DNA of 64,000 nucleotides. It comes from Engraulis encrasicolus. Its lineage: Eukaryota > Chordata > Actinopteri > Clupeiformes > Engraulidae. A program made the translations under genes and the position numbers. Shown here in pieces: positions 63,432 through 64,000 of the stretch (its first letter is position 1; each line of letters starts with the position of its first letter). The notes beneath the pieces are model-generated. The model was given only the letters and a program-made list of their open reading frames with translations. It was not told the origin of the DNA and did not search any database. The stretch is taken from contig NC_085869.1 in the NCBI RefSeq assembly GCF_034702125.1, forward strand, positions 14,239,407-14,303,406, written 5' to 3'.

Positions 63432-64000
63432 GTATTTACCTCAACCATCTCTTTTTTTCCCCCTTTGAAGTGCGATTTAGCTTATATGCGGTTATTTCAC
63501 TCACGTGCGTAAAGCATGTTTTGAGGTCGATTGATATACTCTGACTGGAACTGACACCCTATTTGTATTAAAATTATGTTTTATTTGTTCGAAATTGGAT
63601 TGCTGAAGCTGTTGAAAAATCTCTGTATGCCAGTGTGTTTCAACTACAGTTTTTTTCCTACGAAAGTTATTGTGAGTGCACAGTTTTATGACTGATGGGT
63701 GAAATGGCAAAATGGTTCATTAGAAAATAAGTAACAGCGTGTGGATCCCGCTTTGCTTAGACTATAAGTTCAGGTCAATGCTGTCCAATATTTTTATTCA
63801 TTTAATAATGCGACAGTTTTCTCCAAGCTGCGTGACATCTTTTGAAGTTTTACAAAGAACCCATATTCTAAGCGATTTTAGGATTTGCGACTGAACGACT
63901 TCAGGTTCTTTTTTCGCCAGTGTATTCTGCTTGTATCTTTTGCTGATGACTGGTCTTTTGTGTTAGTTAATGTGATGGCACAAGCACACTGTGTTCAGAA

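Overview
The window is vertebrate genomic DNA and most likely from a teleost fish. It contains one recognisable protein-coding gene split into short exons with GT/AG introns, no bacterial-style operons, very long dinucleotide and tetranucleotide microsatellites, tRNA-derived SINEs of fish type, and many short terminal-inverted-repeat transposons with clean 8-bp, 9-bp, TTAA or TAA target-site duplications. The species cannot be fixed from the sequence.

The gene is pcbp3, a poly(C)-binding protein with three KH domains, on the + strand. Twelve coding exons can be placed to the base between 23785 and 44268 and join in frame into 320 codons plus a stop. KH1 is spread over four exons (23785-26355), KH2 over two (26832-27k and 30957-31085), a Pro-rich linker over four small exons (34073-40463), and KH3 lies mostly in one exon (41578-41747). 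A last exon (44232-44268) supplies the tail ending GMGTL. A second possible terminal exon at 43130 would give a different tail. The 3' UTR probably runs to about 48.1-48.35 kb, where AATAAA signals occur. The first coding exon has a splice acceptor 86 bases before its ATG, so promoter and 5' non-coding exons lie upstream and were not identified.

Region by region: 1-23.7 kb holds no supported coding exon, only transposon remnants, SINEs and microsatellites, including five (GA)n arrays at 17.9-19.1 kb. 23.7-48.4 kb is pcbp3 with introns loaded with insertions. 48.4-64 kb is intergenic and rich in short transposons and microsatellites, with one weak possible first exon near 63.25-63.43 kb.

The most unusual signal is inside pcbp3. 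Three exon edges have been tandemly copied into the adjacent introns: the donor end of the KH2 exon, the donor end of the exon just before KH3, and the acceptor end of the KH3 exon. This leaves decoy splice sites that still carry the exon-edge sequence. The KH2 copies have since been broken up by several transposons with intact target-site duplications, one of which inserted a few bases beyond the true splice donor.
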